Below are positions 62,201 to 64,000 of a stretch of DNA of 64,000 nt, one piece after another (the first letter of the stretch is position 1; every line of letters starts with the position of its first letter). The stretch comes from Arenicola marina. Taxonomy: Eukaryota > Annelida > Polychaeta > Arenicolidae. The notes beneath the pieces are model-generated. The model did no database searches, had not been told where the DNA came from, and saw nothing but the letters and a program-made list of their open reading frames with translations. Made by a program: the position numbers and the translations under genes. The stretch lies in assembly GCA_964019135.1 (NCBI GenBank), contig OZ025258.1, positions 1,302,001 through 1,366,000 on the forward strand, written 5' to 3'.

Positions 62201-64000
62201 CTTCATAAGCCTATGAAGGGGCTACCAGGTGTCTTCATAAGTCTATGAAGGGGCTACCAGGTGTCTTTATAAGCCTATGAAGGGGCTACCAGGTGTCTTC
62301 ATAAGCCTATGAAGGGGCTACCAGGTGTCTTCATAAGTCTATGAAGGGGCTACCAGGTGTCTTCATAAGCCTATGAAGGGGCTACCAGGTGTCTTTATAA
62401 GCCTATGAAGGGGCTACCAGGTGTCTTCATAAGTCTATGAAGGGGCTACCAGGTGTCTTCATAAGCCTATGAAGGGGCTACCAGGTGTCTTCATAAGCCT
62501 ATGAAGGGGCTACCAGGTGTCTTTATAAGTCTATGAAGGGGCTACCAGGTGTCTTCATAAGCCTATGAAGGGGCTACCAGGTGTCTTCATAAGTCTATGA
62601 AGGGGCTACCAGGTGTCTTCATAAGCCTATGAAGGGGCTACCAGGTGTCTTTATAAGTCTATGAAGGGGCTACCAGGTGTCTTTATAAGTCTATGAAGGG
62701 GCTACCAGGTGTCTTTATAAGCCTATGAAGGGGCTACCAGGTGTCTTTATAAGTCTATGAAGGGGCTACCAGGTGTCTTTATAAGTCTATGAAGGGGCTA
62801 CCAGGTGTCTTCATAAGCCTATGAAGGGGCTACCAGGTGTCTTCATAAGCCTATGAAGGGGCTACCAGGTGTCTTCATAAGCCTATGAAGGGGCTACCAG
62901 GTGTCTTCATAAGCCTATGAAGGGGCTACCAGGTGTCTTTATAAGCCTATGAAGGGGCTACCAGGTGTCTTCATAAGCCTATGAAGGGGCTACCAGGTGT
63001 CTTCATAAGTCTATGAAGGGGCTACCAGGTGTCTTCATAAGTCTATGAAGGGGCTACCAGGTGTCTTCATAAGTCTATGAAGGGGCTACCAGGTGTCTTC
63101 ATAAGTCTATGAAGGGGCTACCAGGTGTCTTCATAAGTCTATGAAGGGGCTACCAGGTGTCTTCATAAGTCTATGAAGGGGCTACCAGGTGTCTTCATAA
63201 GCCTATGAAGGGGCTACCAGGTGTCTTCATAAGTCTATGAAGGGGCTACCAGGTGTCTTCATAAGTCTATGAAGGGGCTACCAGGTGTCTTCATAAGTCT
63301 ATGAAGGGGCTACCAGGTGTCTTCATAAGTCTATGAAGGGGCTACCAGGTGTCTTCATAAGCCTATGAAGGGGCTACCAGGTGTCTTCATAAGCCTATGA
63401 AGGGGCTACCAGGTGTCTTTATAAGTCTATGAAGGGGCTACCAGGTGTCTTCATAAGTCTATGAAGGGGCTACCAGGTGTCTTCATAAGTCTATGAAGGG
63501 GCTACCAGGTGTCTTCATAAGCCTATGAAGGGGCTACCAGGTGTCTTCATAAGCCTATGAAGGGGCTACCAGGTGTCTTCATAAGTCTATGAAGGGGCTA
63601 CCAGGTGTCTTCATAAGTCTATGAAGGGGCTACCAGGTGTTTTCATAAGCCTATGAAGGGGCTACCAGGTGTCTTCATAAGTCTATGAAGGGGCTACCAG
63701 GTGTCTTTATAAGTCTATGAAGGGGCTACCAGGTGTCTTCATAAGCCTATGAAGGGGCTACCAGGTGTCTTCATAAGTCTATGAAGGGGCTACCAAGTGT
63801 CTTCATAAGCCTATGAAGGGGCTACCAGGTGTCTTCATAAGCCTATGAAGGGGCTACCAGGTGTCTTTATAAGTCTATGAAGGGGCTACCAGGTGTCTTC
63901 ATAAGTCTATGAAGGGGCTACCAGGTGTCTTTATAAGCCTATGAAGGGGCTACCAGGTGTCTTCATAAGTCTATGAAGGGGCTACCAGGTGTCTTCATAA
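59267..64000. repeat. 32-bp minisatellite, about 148 copies, continuing past the window edge
   Basis: The unit is CTATGAAGGGGCTACCAGGT followed by GTCTTCATAAGT. Unit length is invariant. Nearly all differences are C/T at two positions (GTCTTCAT or GTCTTTAT; AAGCC or AAGTC). Rare private changes occur near 61,290, 61,394, 61,844, 63,638 and 63,795. Each unit junction reads CTTCATA-AGYC-TATGAAG, a 7-bp inverted repeat with a 4-base loop. Confidence 0.97.

Overview
The window is animal nuclear DNA. It holds two spliced, convergent genes embedded in an exceptional amount of tandem repeat, plus remains of several LINEs and a tRNA-derived SINE. By eye, about 45 of the 64 kb is minisatellite. The introns have GT-AG borders with consistent phases, there is polymerase III SINE structure, and a Tx1/L1-like LINE is present, so this is a metazoan. 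Repeat arrays built on exon/intron borders recall the intronic 'mirage' minisatellites that I remember being described at the amphioxus Adh locus. A cephalochordate is therefore my best guess, at moderate to low confidence; a lophotrochozoan is possible.

Layout. 1-320: minus-strand fragment of a LINE reverse transcriptase. 1.05-4.65 kb: plus-strand, broken Tx1/L1-like LINE lying between two perfect 23-bp inverted repeats (615-637 and 5503-5525). 6,795-21,471 (+): gene for a Cys/Met-metabolism PLP enzyme (cystathionine/methionine gamma-lyase family), eight recognised exons, 412 codons plus stop, first coding exon not found. 22.3-23.3 kb: 52-bp repeats, a SINE fragment and the tail of an RNase H-type LINE. 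23.33-51.70 kb: one 28-kb array of about 760 copies of a 37-bp unit with nested higher-order structure and one SINE insertion. 53,146-58,440 (-): a complete NUDT6-type Nudix hydrolase gene, seven coding exons, 306 aa. 58.86-59.10 kb: a 13-bp array rich in CACGTG just upstream of NUDT6. 59.27-64.00 kb: a 32-bp hairpin-forming array that runs off the window.

Main observation. In both genes most arrays are not random intronic satellites. Their units contain the splice site, and often flanking coding bases, of the adjacent exon. Intron A of the lyase gene has about 120 copies of the next exon's 3' splice site. Intron C has about 140 copies of the previous exon's 5' splice site. Intron E has 77-bp units carrying an acceptor and the first 48 coding bases of the next exon. 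Intron F has a donor array at one end and an acceptor array at the other. The same holds for NUDT6 introns 1 and 2, and for a threefold, diverged donor repeat in intron 3. In both genes an array also starts on the stop codon. The splicing machinery must pick the correct site among up to about 140 near-identical decoys.

The two genes have no obvious functional link. The lyase acts in sulfur amino-acid metabolism, and NUDT6 is a nucleotide-diphosphate hydrolase. They are tail-to-tail, with the 37-bp array filling the space between their candidate poly(A) signals. Most long open frames in the window are artefacts of repeats whose unit has no stop codon.
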